Below are positions 1 through 7,700 of a stretch of DNA of 9,989 nucleotides, piece by piece. Source of the DNA: Castellaniella sp. UBA6218. Its GTDB lineage: Bacteria > Pseudomonadota > Gammaproteobacteria > Burkholderiales > Burkholderiaceae_B. Both the position numbers and the translations under genes were made by a program. Position 1 is the first letter of the stretch. Each line of letters begins with the position of its first letter. The stretch is from positions 1 through 9,989 of the forward strand of contig DISE01000061.1 in assembly GCA_002421865.1 (NCBI GenBank), read 5' to 3'. Under the pieces are notes generated by a model. That model saw nothing but the letters and a program-made list of their open reading frames with translations, made no database searches and had not been told where the DNA came from.

Positions 1-2180
1 ACCTGCATTCGGCCACCATGGTGAAAGCGGGCGTCTTCCTGCTGGCGCGCTTCTGGCCGATCTTCTCGGGCACCGACTGGTGGACCTGGATCATCGGCGG
101 CGCGGGCCTGTGCTCGCTGCTGCTGGGGGCGTACGCCGCCACGTTCCAGCGCGACATGAAAGGGGTGCTGGCCTATTCCACCATCAGCCACCTGGGCCTG
201 ATCACCCTGCTGCTGGGCATGAACAGCCGCCTGGCCCTGGTGGCCGCCGTTTTCCACATCATCAATCACGCCACCTTCAAGGCATCCCTGTTCATGGCGG
301 CCGGGATCGTCGACCATGAAAGCGGCACCCGCGACCTGACGCGCCTGTCCGGCCTGCGGACCCTGATGCCGTTGACCGCGACGCTGGCCATGGTGTCGGC
401 GGCCGCCATGGCGGGCGTGCCCCTGCTCAACGGCTTCATTTCCAAGGAAATGTTCTTTGCGGAAACCGTGTTCGTCACCGGACACTGGGCCAGCCGCTGG
501 GGCCTGCCGATCGCCGCCGTGGTGGCCGGCGCGCTCAGCGTGGCGTATTCCCTGCGCTTCATCCTGCAAGTGTTCTTCGGCCCCCCGGCGACGGACCTCC
601 CGCGCACACCGCACGATCCGCCCCGCATGATGCTGATTCCCTGCGCGGTGCTGGTCCTGTTCTGCCTGGCCGTGGGCATTCTGCCCGGTCTGTTTCTGCA
701 GCCCGTCCTGACCATGGTCATGCGCGCCCTGCTGGGCAACAACGTCCCGGCCTACGATCTCCAGGTCTGGCACGGCCTGAACCTGCCCCTGCTCATGAGC
801 CTGGCCGCCATGATCGCCGGCATCGGCTTGTACTTGGGCTTGCGCGCGCACGACCGGCGCGTGCCGGGCCAGGTGCCCCTGATCTACCGGCTGGACGGGC
901 GACAGACCTTCGAAAACCTGCTGGAGGCCATCGACGCCGGCTCGGCCCGGCTGCTGAGCTGGCTGCAGACCCAGCGGCTGCAGCCGCAGGTGTTCCTGCT
1001 GGTGTTGGCCACCGGGGCGGTAACGCTGCTTCCCCTGCTGCCGGGCGGCTGGTGGCCGCGCGTCACCTTCACGACCCCGGCACAGTGGTCATTCGGGCTG
1101 ATCTGGCTGGCGGGCGGCGCCTGCGCCCTGGCCGCCGCCTACCAGGCCAAATACCATCGCGCCGCTTCATTGATGCTGGCCGGCGCGGCCGGACTGGCCA
1201 CCTGCGTCACCTTCGCCTGGCTGTCGGCCCCGGACCTGGCCCTGACCCAGCTCACGGTCGAGGTCGTCACCACCGTGCTCATCCTGCTGGGGCTGCGCTG
1301 GCTGCCGCCCCGCATCGAGGAATTCCCCGGACCCACCCCCAGGGCGACGCGCTGGCGCAGGCGGCGCGACTTCCTGGTGGCCGCGTCCGCAGGCGCCCTG
1401 ATGGCGGTACTGGCCTATGTCATGATGACGCGCCCCCAGGCGCATGACAGCATCGCCGCCTATTTCGTCCAGCAGGCCTGGCCCCTGGGCGGCGGCGCCA
1501 ACGTGGTCAATGTGATCCTGGTCGATTTCCGCGCTTTCGACACCTTCGGCGAAATCACCGTGCTGGGGGTCGTGGCCCTCAGCGTCTACGCGTTGCTGCG
1601 GCGTTTCCGCCCGCCCGCCGAGACCATCGCCGCGCCGCTGCGCCATCGCGGCGGCATGCCCGCCACCTTCGAAGAACCCGATCTGCAAGCGCCGCTGCCC
1701 GACGGCACGATGCGCGTGCCCGCCGTCCTGGTGCGGCTGCTGCTGCCGGTCTCCACCCTGATCTCGCTGTATTTCCTGCTGCGCGGACACAACCTGCCGG
1801 GCGGCGGTTTCATCGGCGGACTGATCATGGCCACCGGCATCATCCTGCAATACATGGTGGGCGGCATCCTGTGGGTCGAGGCCCGCCCCCTGATCCGCCC
1901 GCAAGCCTGGATCGCCCTGGGCCTGCTGGTGGCCGGCGCCGCCGCCATGGCGGTCTGGTGGGCTGGCAAGCCCCTGCTCGCTTCCCACACGCTGGATCTC
2001 GCCCTGCCCCTGGTCGGCACGCTGCACCTGTCCAGCGCGCTGCTGTTCGACGTAGGCGTGTACATGCTGGTGGTGGGTGCGACGATCCTGATGATCATCG
2101 CCCTGGCGCACCAGTCCCTGCGTTTGCACCGCAAGCTCGTCGAAGCCGCGGGCACTCCCCTGACCGAACGAGGTTCCTGA
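1..2180 (+). CDS. mrpA: Fused MrpA-MrpB subunit of Mrp/Pha-type cation/proton antiporter (5' end missing)
   Basis: Large inner-membrane subunit of the Mrp (Mnh/Pha) antiporter, which exchanges Na+ and/or K+ for protons and is related to respiratory complex I (NuoL). The frame is open from the first codon at base 3 and reads LHSATMVKAGVFLLARF, a NuoL/MrpA core motif, so the ATG at 18 is internal and the true start lies upstream. About 725 codons are visible; by comparison with fused homologues some 230-250 N-terminal residues are missing (inference). The antiporter core includes likely proton-path lysines at 159-161 (DMKGVLAYS), 279-281 (NHATFKASL) and 444-446 (FISKEMF). The MrpA C-terminal module follows, with SAPDLALTQLTVEVVT (conserved Glu at 1260-1262) and NVVNVILVDFRAFDTFGEIT around 1500-1560. 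From about 1695 to the stop lies a complete MrpB domain (LLRGHNLPGGGFIGGL). This A-B fusion defines the six-gene 'group 2' Mrp operons. mrpC starts 2 bases after the stop. Confidence 0.95.
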   Translation, partial: LHSATMVKAGVFLLARFWPIFSGTDWWTWIIGGAGLCSLLLGAYAATFQRDMKGVLAYSTISHLGLITLLLGMNSRLALVAAVFHIINHATFKASLFMAAGIVDHESGTRDLTRLSGLRTLMPLTATLAMVSAAAMAGVPLLNGFISKEMFFAETVFVTGHWASRWGLPIAAVVAGALSVAYSLRFILQVFFGPPATDLPRTPHDPPRMMLIPCAVLVLFCLAVGILPGLFLQPVLTMVMRALLGNNVPAYDLQVWHGLNLPLLMSLAAMIAGIGLYLGLRAHDRRVPGQVPLIYRLDGRQTFENLLEAIDAGSARLLSWLQTQRLQPQVFLLVLATGAVTLLPLLPGGWWPRVTFTTPAQWSFGLIWLAGGACALAAAYQAKYHRAASLMLAGAAGLATCVTFAWLSAPDLALTQLTVEVVTTVLILLGLRWLPPRIEEFPGPTPRATRWRRRRDFLVAASAGALMAVLAYVMMTRPQAHDSIAAYFVQQAWPLGGGANVVNVILVDFRAFDTFGEITVLGVVALSVYALLRRFRPPAETIAAPLRHRGGMPATFEEPDLQAPLPDGTMRVPAVLVRLLLPVSTLISLYFLLRGHNLPGGGFIGGLIMATGIILQYMVGGILWVEARPLIRPQAWIALGLLVAGAAAMAVWWAGKPLLASHTLDLALPLVGTLHLSSALLFDVGVYMLVVGATILMIIALAHQSLRLHRKLVEAAGTPLTERGS

Positions 2181-2182
2181 TC

Positions 2183-2524
2183 ATGGAATGGATACTGGCA
2201 CTGGCGATCGGGGTGCTCGCGGGTTCGGGGGTCTGGCTGCTGCTGCGGCCACGAACCTTCCAGTTCATCATGGGCCTGGCGCTGCTGGGCTACGCGGTCA
2301 ACCTGTTCATCTTCGCCATGGGAAGGCTGCGATTGGACGCCCCGCCGGTCATCGATCCGGCCTGGGCCGACCCGTCAAGCTACGCCGACCCCCTGCCCCA
2401 GGCGCTCGTGCTCACCGCCATCGTCATCGGCTTCGCCACCACGGCGCTGTTCCTGGTGGTGCTGCTGGCCTCGCGCGGGATGAGCGACACCGACCACGTG
2501 GACGGCGAGGAACACCGCCCATGA
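2183..2524 (+). CDS. mrpC: Mrp/Pha antiporter subunit C (NuoK-like)
   Basis: Small inner-membrane subunit, homologous to NuoK of complex I and needed for assembly and activity of the Mrp antiporter. The 113-residue product has the usual family length and three hydrophobic segments (about residues 3-21, 27-47 and 73-95). Two strong family signatures are visible: GLALLGYAVNLFIFAMG (residues 31-47) and DPLPQALVLTAIVIG (69-83). The ATG at 2183 is chosen because MEWILALAIGVLAG is a normal MrpC N-terminus and a GAGG Shine-Dalgarno lies 9 bases upstream. Upstream in-frame starts would run back into mrpA. It begins 2 bases after the mrpA stop and overlaps mrpD by ATGA, so translational coupling is likely. 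Confidence 0.95.
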   Translation: MEWILALAIGVLAGSGVWLLLRPRTFQFIMGLALLGYAVNLFIFAMGRLRLDAPPVIDPAWADPSSYADPLPQALVLTAIVIGFATTALFLVVLLASRGMSDTDHVDGEEHRP

Positions 2525-4170
2525 GCTTCTGGCTGCAGCATCTGCCGGTCCTGCCGGTCCTGATCCCCCTGCTCGCGAGCGCGCTGATGCTGCTCACCCG
2601 CGACAGCCAGCGCAGGCTGCGCGTGACACTGGGCGCGGCCGCGCTCGGTCTGATGGCGCTGACCGCCCTGATGCTGGTGCGCGCCACCCAGGGCATCGGC
2701 GCGCCCCGCTGGCCCGACAACATCGGCGTCTATCTGCTGGGCAACTGGCCCGCGCCCTTCGGCATCGTGCTGGTGGCCGATCGCCTGTCCGCGCTGATGC
2801 TCGGCCTGACCGCGGTCCTGGGACTATGCGCCTGGATCTACGCCACGGCCCGCTGGGACCGCGCCGGCAGCCACTTCCACCCCTTGTTCCTGCTGATCAT
2901 GATGGGTCTGAACGGCGCCTTCCTGGCGGGCGATCTGTTCAATCTTTTCGTCTTCTTCGAAATCCTGCTGACCGCCTCCTATGGCCTGATGCTGCACGGC
3001 TCGGGCAAGCGCCGGGTCGGCGCCGCCCTGCACTACATCGCCGTCAACCTGATCGCGTCGTTCCTGCTGCTGGTGGCGATCGCCCTGATCTACGGCCTGA
3101 CCGGCACGCTGAATCTGGCCGATCTGTCGGTGCGCGCCCTGGCCCTGAACGGCGCGGACCGGCAGCTGTTCGACAGTGCCGCCGCGATCCTGGGCGTCGC
3201 TTTCCTGATCAAGGCCGCCGCCTGGCCGCTGAACTTCTGGCTGCCGAACACCTACTCCGAAGCAAGCGCCCCGGTGGCCGCGCTCTTCGCCATCATGACC
3301 AAGGTCGGCATCTATGCCCTCCTGCGCATCGGCTCGCTGCTGCTGCCGGCGGGCGCCCCGGCGGCCTTCGGCGGCGCCTGGATGTTCCCCGCCGGGATCG
3401 CCACCCTGGCCTTCGGCACCCTGGGCATGCTGGCCAGCATACAGGCGCGGCGCATCGCCGCCTACGCCATCATCACGTCCTCCGGGACGCTGTTCGCCGC
3501 CCTGGGCATGCCCGGCGCCACCCTGACGGGGCCGGCCCTCTACTATCTGCTCAGCTCGGTCCTGGCGCTGGGCGCCCTGTTCCTGCTGCTGGAACTCACC
3601 GAACGCAGCCAATCGTTCGGCGCCGACATGCTGGCCATCACACAGGAAGCCTTCGAGAACGACGACCCCGACGCCGCCGACCTGAGCGGTCAGGCGGTAG
3701 GCGTGCCGCTGCCGGCCACCATGGCCTTCCTGGGCCTGAGTTTCTTCGCCTGCGCCCTGCTGATCATCGGCCTGCCGCCGCTGTCGGGCTTCGTGGCGAA
3801 ATTCTCGCTGCTGTCGGCCGCGCTGCGCACCGCCGAATACGGCGCTCCCACCGTCAACGTCTGGCTGCTGGTCGGGGCCATGCTGATCTCCGGCGTGGCC
3901 GGGCTGATCGCCCTGGGACGCTGCGGCGTGCGCCTGTTCTGGGTGCCGGAAGACCTCCATGTTCCGGCCCTGCGGCTGAACGAGGCCATCCCCATCCTGG
4001 TGCTGCTGTCGGCCTGCGTCCTGCTGACGGCGCGGGCCGGATCGGTGATGGCCTACCTCGAGGACACCGCCTGGTACCTGGATCAGCCGGACCGCTACGT
4101 CGAGGCGGTGCTGGGCCAGGATCAGCACGACTTCCCGGCGCCGGCGCCGGGATCCGGAGGCCCGCAATGA
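2521..4170 (+). CDS. mrpD: Mrp/Pha antiporter subunit D (NuoM/NuoN-like proton channel subunit)
   Basis: 549-residue polytopic membrane protein, the second large antiporter-like subunit, homologous to NuoM/NuoN. The sequence shows DLFNLFVFFEIL with the essential-type glutamate at residue 147 and AFLIKAAAWPLNFWLP with Lys231. EASAPVAALFAIMTKVGIYALLR follows with Lys261; these charged residues line the proton path in this family. A hydrophilic acidic stretch at about residues 373-395 (QEAFENDDPDAADLSG) sits between membrane segments. LPPLSGFVAKFSLL, the family's late signature, follows. The ATG at 2521 has GAGGA 9 bases upstream and overlaps the mrpC stop by ATGA. A longer in-frame reading back to 2188 only translates mrpC in the wrong frame. 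It overlaps mrpE by ATGA. Confidence 0.96.
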   Translation: MSFWLQHLPVLPVLIPLLASALMLLTRDSQRRLRVTLGAAALGLMALTALMLVRATQGIGAPRWPDNIGVYLLGNWPAPFGIVLVADRLSALMLGLTAVLGLCAWIYATARWDRAGSHFHPLFLLIMMGLNGAFLAGDLFNLFVFFEILLTASYGLMLHGSGKRRVGAALHYIAVNLIASFLLLVAIALIYGLTGTLNLADLSVRALALNGADRQLFDSAAAILGVAFLIKAAAWPLNFWLPNTYSEASAPVAALFAIMTKVGIYALLRIGSLLLPAGAPAAFGGAWMFPAGIATLAFGTLGMLASIQARRIAAYAIITSSGTLFAALGMPGATLTGPALYYLLSSVLALGALFLLLELTERSQSFGADMLAITQEAFENDDPDAADLSGQAVGVPLPATMAFLGLSFFACALLIIGLPPLSGFVAKFSLLSAALRTAEYGAPTVNVWLLVGAMLISGVAGLIALGRCGVRLFWVPEDLHVPALRLNEAIPILVLLSACVLLTARAGSVMAYLEDTAWYLDQPDRYVEAVLGQDQHDFPAPAPGSGGPQ

Positions 4171-4655
4171 AACGCCTGTTCCGCGCACTGCCACTGGCCT
4201 GCCTGCTGCTGATCCTCTGGCTGGTGCTGAACGACAGCCTGTCGGCGGACCATCTGATCCTGGGAACGGCGATCGCCCTGACGCTCGCCCTGCTGACGCC
4301 GATCTTGCGCCCGGTGCGCGCGCGACTGTCGCATCCGCTCACCGCCGTGCGCCTGGCCGGACACGTGGCCGCGGACATTGCCCGCTCGAACCGCGACGTC
4401 GGACGGATCATCCTGCGCGGCCGCCGGGCCGATGCACGGCACGGACTCCTGGACATTCCATTGCGCATCCGCGACCCGCACGGTCTGGCGGCGCTCGCAT
4501 GCATCATCACCTTCACGCCCGGCACCGTCTGGGCAGGGCACGATCCCGGACGCAACGTGCTGACCCTGCACGTGCTGGACCTGAGCGACCCCGATGGCCT
4601 GACCCGCACGATCCAGGACCGCTACGAACGCCCCCTGATGGAGATCTTCGAATGA
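4167..4655 (+). CDS. mrpE: Mrp/Pha antiporter subunit E
   Basis: 162-residue MNHE-family subunit of the Mrp antiporter, the usual length. Two hydrophobic segments occupy about residues 8-24 and 28-47, followed by a basic cytoplasmic region and a C-terminal domain. That domain contains the family's TPGT motif (residues 117-120) and the strand NVLTLHVLDLSDPD. The order between mrpD and mrpF is canonical. The start is supported by GGAGG 6 bases upstream of ATG 4167. Both ends overlap their neighbours by ATGA. In other Mrp systems MrpE is needed for full transport activity rather than being part of the ion path; that role is from family knowledge. Confidence 0.94.
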   Translation: MKRLFRALPLACLLLILWLVLNDSLSADHLILGTAIALTLALLTPILRPVRARLSHPLTAVRLAGHVAADIARSNRDVGRIILRGRRADARHGLLDIPLRIRDPHGLAALACIITFTPGTVWAGHDPGRNVLTLHVLDLSDPDGLTRTIQDRYERPLMEIFE

Positions 4656-4936
4656 GCGCGACGATACTGTACTGGGCCGGCGGCTTCGCCCTGCTGTGCT
4701 TCTCCCTGGGGCTGTGCTGCGCCGCCATCCGCCTGATCCGCGGCCCCGGCGCCGAGGATCGCGTTCTGGCCCTGGACACCCTCTACATCAACGGCATGCT
4801 GATCCTGCTGGTGCTGGGCCTGCGCTTCGAAGCCGGTCTGTACTTCGATGTGGCGCTGCTGATCGCGCTGTTCGGCTTCGTCGGCTCGTCCGCCCTGGCC
4901 AAGTTCCTGCTGCGCGGCGAGGTGATCGAGCCATGA
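4652..4936 (+). CDS. mrpF: Mrp/Pha antiporter subunit F
   Basis: 94-residue, three-helix membrane subunit of the Mrp antiporter. The signature RLIRGPGAEDRVLALDTL (residues 27-44) holds the conserved Asp36 and Asp42. It is followed by two hydrophobic helices (INGMLILLVLGL and VALLIALFGFVGSSALAKFLL), as in the MrpF/PhaF family. Length is normal. The ATG at 4652 has GGAG 8 bases upstream and overlaps the mrpE stop by ATGA; its own stop overlaps mrpG by ATGA. An in-frame extension back to 4499 lies inside mrpE and has no family similarity, so it is not used. Confidence 0.95.
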   Translation: MSATILYWAGGFALLCFSLGLCCAAIRLIRGPGAEDRVLALDTLYINGMLILLVLGLRFEAGLYFDVALLIALFGFVGSSALAKFLLRGEVIEP

Positions 4937-5265
4937 CCGACCTGCCCCTGTGGGCCGCCGTGCCGGCCGCCCTGCTGCTCGTTCTGGCCGGGCTGGTGAC
5001 TCTGACCGGATCCCTCGGGCTGCTGCGGCTGCGCAGCTTCCGCGAACGGATGCACGCCCCGACCATGGGCATGACGATGGGCACCTTCTGCGTCGCCCTG
5101 GCCGCCACCCTGATCGCCAGCCTGTTGCAGCATCGACCCATCGTCCATGAGTGGCTGATCTGTCTGTTCCTGTTCATGACCGCTCCGGTCACGGCCATCC
5201 TGCTGATGCAGAGCGCCCGTCGGCGCCAGCGCGGGGGCCCGGACACTCCCGACAAGGCTGAATGA
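4933..5265 (+). CDS. mrpG: Mrp/Pha antiporter subunit G
   Basis: 110-residue, three-helix membrane subunit and last gene of the antiporter operon. Diagnostic features are GSLGLLRLRSFRERMHAPT with HAPT at residues 41-44, then TMGTFCVALAATLIASLL and a final hydrophobic helix (ICLFLFMTAPVTAILLM). It ends in a short basic, hydrophilic tail. The start at 4933 has a very good Shine-Dalgarno (GAGGTGAT, 4919-4926) 6 bases upstream and overlaps the mrpF stop by ATGA. Downstream is a 143-base gap before the next gene on the same strand. Confidence 0.95.
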   Translation: MTDLPLWAAVPAALLLVLAGLVTLTGSLGLLRLRSFRERMHAPTMGMTMGTFCVALAATLIASLLQHRPIVHEWLICLFLFMTAPVTAILLMQSARRRQRGGPDTPDKAE

Positions 5266-5282
5266 TCCGGTTACATCGGATC
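5264..5282 (+). repeat. Short inverted repeat at the mrpG stop codon (possible weak terminator)
   Basis: GATCCG and CGGATC form a perfect 6-base stem around a 7-base loop (GTTACAT), starting inside the mrpG stop codon. No run of T follows, so it is not a classical intrinsic terminator. It could be a weak transcript-end hairpin or an operator, or chance. Confidence 0.25.
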
Positions 5283-5408
5283 TAGGGGAAACCCGTACAC
5301 TGATTCAGAACCCGTGCTTGCGGATCCGGCTCATCGCACGCGCGGCAGGCAAGCCCCTGAACCGGGCCGGGAAAAGTGTCCGGAATTCACGCTTTAGGAG
5401 AGTCCATC
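5266..5408 (+). promoter_or_regulatory. 143-base spacer between mrpG and the exported CX10C protein gene
   Basis: This is the only gap of note on the plus strand. It may hold the promoter of the downstream gene. TACACT (5296-5301) matches the -10 consensus at 4 of 6 positions and is immediately preceded by a GGG-GAAA-CCC inverted sequence (5286-5294 region). No convincing -35 box is found at 16-18 bases, so the assignment is weak. An imperfect echo occurs: GATCCGGTTACATCG at 5264 and GATCCGGCTCATCG at about 5323. The second lies over a CGGATCCG palindrome (5321-5328). No small ORF or RNA gene is recognised here. Confidence 0.3.
5396..5400 (+). promoter_or_regulatory. Ribosome binding site that fixes the start of the 135-residue exported protein
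   Basis: AGGAG lies 8 bases before ATG 5409. It decides in favour of that start over an in-frame GTG at 5376, which would put extra residues ahead of a good signal peptide and has no comparable Shine-Dalgarno. Confidence 0.7.
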
Positions 5409-5816
5409 ATGCGTCTAGAAAAGCACATGCCGCTGCGCGCCGCGCTGCTGGCCACCAGCCTGGGCTGCGCGGCCCTGTTCGCCCCCGGGGCGCAGGCCGC
5501 CGGACCGCAGGCGCAGACCCAATATCAGCAGGACGTGGCGCGCTGTCACAACACGCCGGGAATCGACGTCCAGGCCTGCCTCAAGGAAGCCGGCGCCGCA
5601 GCCCAGGCCGCCCGCCAGGACACGCTGACGCAGCCTTCGGCCCAGGCCGAGGCGCTCAACCGCAGCAAACGCTGCGACAGTCTGCCCGCCGACCAGCGCC
5701 AGGAGTGCATGAAATTGATGGATGACGCCAATGTACGCATGCAAGGCTCGGTCCAGTCGGGCGGCGTACTGCGCGAAACCACGATCACGATCCCGGCGCC
5801 TGCGGCCGGCTCCTGA
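5409..5816 (+). CDS. Small exported protein with two CX10C cysteine pairs, function unknown
   Basis: 135-residue protein that I do not recognise as a named family. Residues 1-30 form a classical Sec signal peptide: basic start (MRLEKHMPLR), hydrophobic core, and AQA before the likely cleavage after Ala30. The mature part would be about 105 residues, Gln/Ala-rich and largely helical in appearance. It has exactly four cysteines in two equally spaced pairs: Cys46-Cys57 and Cys89-Cys100, both CX10C. The flanks are similar (ARC...DVQACLKE and KRC...QRQECMKL), which looks like an internal duplication with two disulfide-stapled segments (inference). The protein ends in a short Pro/Ala tail. Location is probably periplasmic; there is no lipobox, since the only signal-region Cys (Cys20) lies within the hydrophobic core. 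It follows the Mrp operon but has its own spacer and Shine-Dalgarno. Its stop abuts the stop of convergent kup with no gap. Confidence 0.8.
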   Translation: MRLEKHMPLRAALLATSLGCAALFAPGAQAAGPQAQTQYQQDVARCHNTPGIDVQACLKEAGAAAQAARQDTLTQPSAQAEALNRSKRCDSLPADQRQECMKLMDDANVRMQGSVQSGGVLRETTITIPAPAAGS

Positions 5817-7691
5817 TCAGAGCTCCATCTGCATGCCCATTTCCACGACGCGATTGGGCGGAATCTTGTAGAACCGGGTGCTGCGGCTGGCATTGCGCGC
5901 CATGAAGGCGAACAAGTGCCGCCGCCAGCTCTGGTGCCACGGCAGCCGGCGCACCACGATCACGGTCTGGCGCGAGAGAAAATATGAAGTCTGCATGGGA
6001 TCCAGGTTGAGATCCTTGACTTCCTGGCCGATCTGCTCCACGACCTGGGGCACATTGGGTTCCTGCTTGAATCCCCAGCGCGCCACGGCCTGCCAGGCGC
6101 TGCGGCTGACCCGCTCGACCTTCAGCCGCTCGTCGAAGGGCACATAAGGCACATCGGCGACCTCGATCGTCAGGAACAACGCCTGTTCGTGCAGCACCTT
6201 GTTGTGTTTCAAATTGTGCAGCAACGCGGGCGGCACCGTGCCCACGATCATGCTCATGAATACCGCCGTGCCCGGCACGCGGGTCGGCGGGTAGGCCTCC
6301 AGGGATTCCATGAAGCTGGCCAGCGGCTGCTGATCGCCCGCCAGTGTTTCATGCACGCGCTGGCGGCCCTGTTTCCAGGTCGCCATCAGCGTCAGCAGGC
6401 CGATCCCCACCACCAGCGGCAGCCAGCCGCCTTCATGCAGCTTGAGCGTGTTCGACGAGAACAGCAACACGTCGATCACCAGGAACAGGGAGATCAGTGC
6501 CAGCCAGGCCAGGCGGCGCAGGCCATGCGTGTCCCGGGGCAGCACGGCGAACGCCAGCAGCGAAGTCATCAGCATCGTGCCCGTGACGGCAAAGCCGTAG
6601 GCATGCGCCAGACGGTCGGAGGAACCGAAGGACAGCGTCAGGATCAGGACGGCCAGCAGCAGCAGCCAGTTCACCCGCGGCAGGTAGATCTGCCCCTCTT
6701 CGCGCGCGGAGGTGTGCTGGATGACCATGCGCGGCCAGTAGCCCAGTTGCACCGCCTGGCGCGTCATGGAGAATGCCCCCGAGATCACCGACTGCGAGGC
6801 GATCACCGTGGCCAGTGTGGCCAGCGCCACCAGCGGGATCAAACCCCAGTCGGGCGCCAGCAGGAAGAAGGGATTGCGGATGGCACCCGGGTCGCTGAGC
6901 AGCAGCGCGCCCTGGCCGAAATAGCACAAGGCCAGCGCCGGCAGCACCAGGGCGAACCAGGCGCGGCGGATGACCGGGGCGCCGAAATGCCCCATGTCGG
7001 CGTACAGTGCCTCGGCGCCGGTCAGCGCCAGGACCAGCGCGCCCAGCGCCAGGAAGGTTTCCCAGGGAGTGTCCCCGATGAAGCGCAAGGCCCAGACCGG
7101 GTTGATCGCTCGCAGGACTTCGGGCTGCTCGATGATCCGCCAGGCGCCCAGCCCCGCCAGCACCAGGAACCAGCACAGCATCACCGGCCCGAAGAGCTTG
7201 CCCACGGCGCCGGTGCCGCGCGACTGGAACATGAACAGGGCCAGCAGCACGACCACCGAGACCGGCACCACCCAGGCGTCCAGCCGGTGGGATACGATCC
7301 CGATGCCCTCGACGGCGGACAGGACGGAAATCGCCGGCGTGATCATGCTGTCGCCGTAGAACAGGCTGGCGCCGATCAGCCCCAGCAGCGCCAGGCGCCA
7401 GCGGGTCTTCCCGGACCGGCCGCGCAAGGCGAGCTCCATCAGGGCCAGCGTGCCGCCCTCGCCCCGGTTGTCGGCGCGCAGGATGCAGGTCACGTATTTC
7501 AGCGACACCACCAGGATGAGCATCCAGAACAGGATCGAGAGCATTCCCAGGATATGCTCGACGTCGGGCCGGGCAGCGCCCGACAGCGCGACTTTGATGG
7601 TGTACAGCGGACTGGTGCCGATGTCCCCGTAGACCACGCCCAGGGCACCGATCAGCAGGGCCGCCCGCGGTTTGTCTTTCTGCATGTTCAT
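5817..7691 (-). CDS. kup: Kup-family low-affinity potassium/proton symporter
   Basis: 624-residue K+ uptake protein of the Kup/HAK/KT family, normal full length for bacterial Kup. Inner-membrane, proton-coupled K+ import. The N-terminal signature GALGVVYGDIGTSPLYT spans residues 15-31, with Asp23 matching the essential Asp of E. coli Kup. Glu128 in SAVEGIG corresponds to its second key acidic residue. ALTGAEALYADMGHFG holds the third. About twelve hydrophobic segments run to roughly residue 430. A cytoplasmic C-terminal domain follows (ALLHNLKHNKVLHEQ...) and ends in the typical RFYKIPPNRVVEMGMQMEL. The ATG at 7691 is used; a second ATG at 7685 is equally possible and neither has a strong Shine-Dalgarno. 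It begins 9 bases after the sensor kinase stop, so it is likely co-transcribed with the two-component system and perhaps coupled to it. Confidence 0.96.
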   Translation of the reverse strand: MNMQKDKPRAALLIGALGVVYGDIGTSPLYTIKVALSGAARPDVEHILGMLSILFWMLILVVSLKYVTCILRADNRGEGGTLALMELALRGRSGKTRWRLALLGLIGASLFYGDSMITPAISVLSAVEGIGIVSHRLDAWVVPVSVVVLLALFMFQSRGTGAVGKLFGPVMLCWFLVLAGLGAWRIIEQPEVLRAINPVWALRFIGDTPWETFLALGALVLALTGAEALYADMGHFGAPVIRRAWFALVLPALALCYFGQGALLLSDPGAIRNPFFLLAPDWGLIPLVALATLATVIASQSVISGAFSMTRQAVQLGYWPRMVIQHTSAREEGQIYLPRVNWLLLLAVLILTLSFGSSDRLAHAYGFAVTGTMLMTSLLAFAVLPRDTHGLRRLAWLALISLFLVIDVLLFSSNTLKLHEGGWLPLVVGIGLLTLMATWKQGRQRVHETLAGDQQPLASFMESLEAYPPTRVPGTAVFMSMIVGTVPPALLHNLKHNKVLHEQALFLTIEVADVPYVPFDERLKVERVSRSAWQAVARWGFKQEPNVPQVVEQIGQEVKDLNLDPMQTSYFLSRQTVIVVRRLPWHQSWRRHLFAFMARNASRSTRFYKIPPNRVVEMGMQMEL

Positions 7692-7700
7692 ACCGTCCGC

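Noticed and set aside
2824..4194. A 456-codon minus-strand open frame opposite mrpD
   Set aside because: Gln/Gly/Arg-rich antisense shadow of a strongly conserved membrane protein gene.
5264..5282. A classical Rho-independent terminator after mrpG
   Set aside because: The 6-base stem is not followed by a T-tract, so it is listed only as a weak inverted repeat.
5376..5408. Upstream GTG start for the exported protein
   Set aside because: A good AGGAG lies between this GTG and ATG 5409, and the signal peptide reads properly from 5409.
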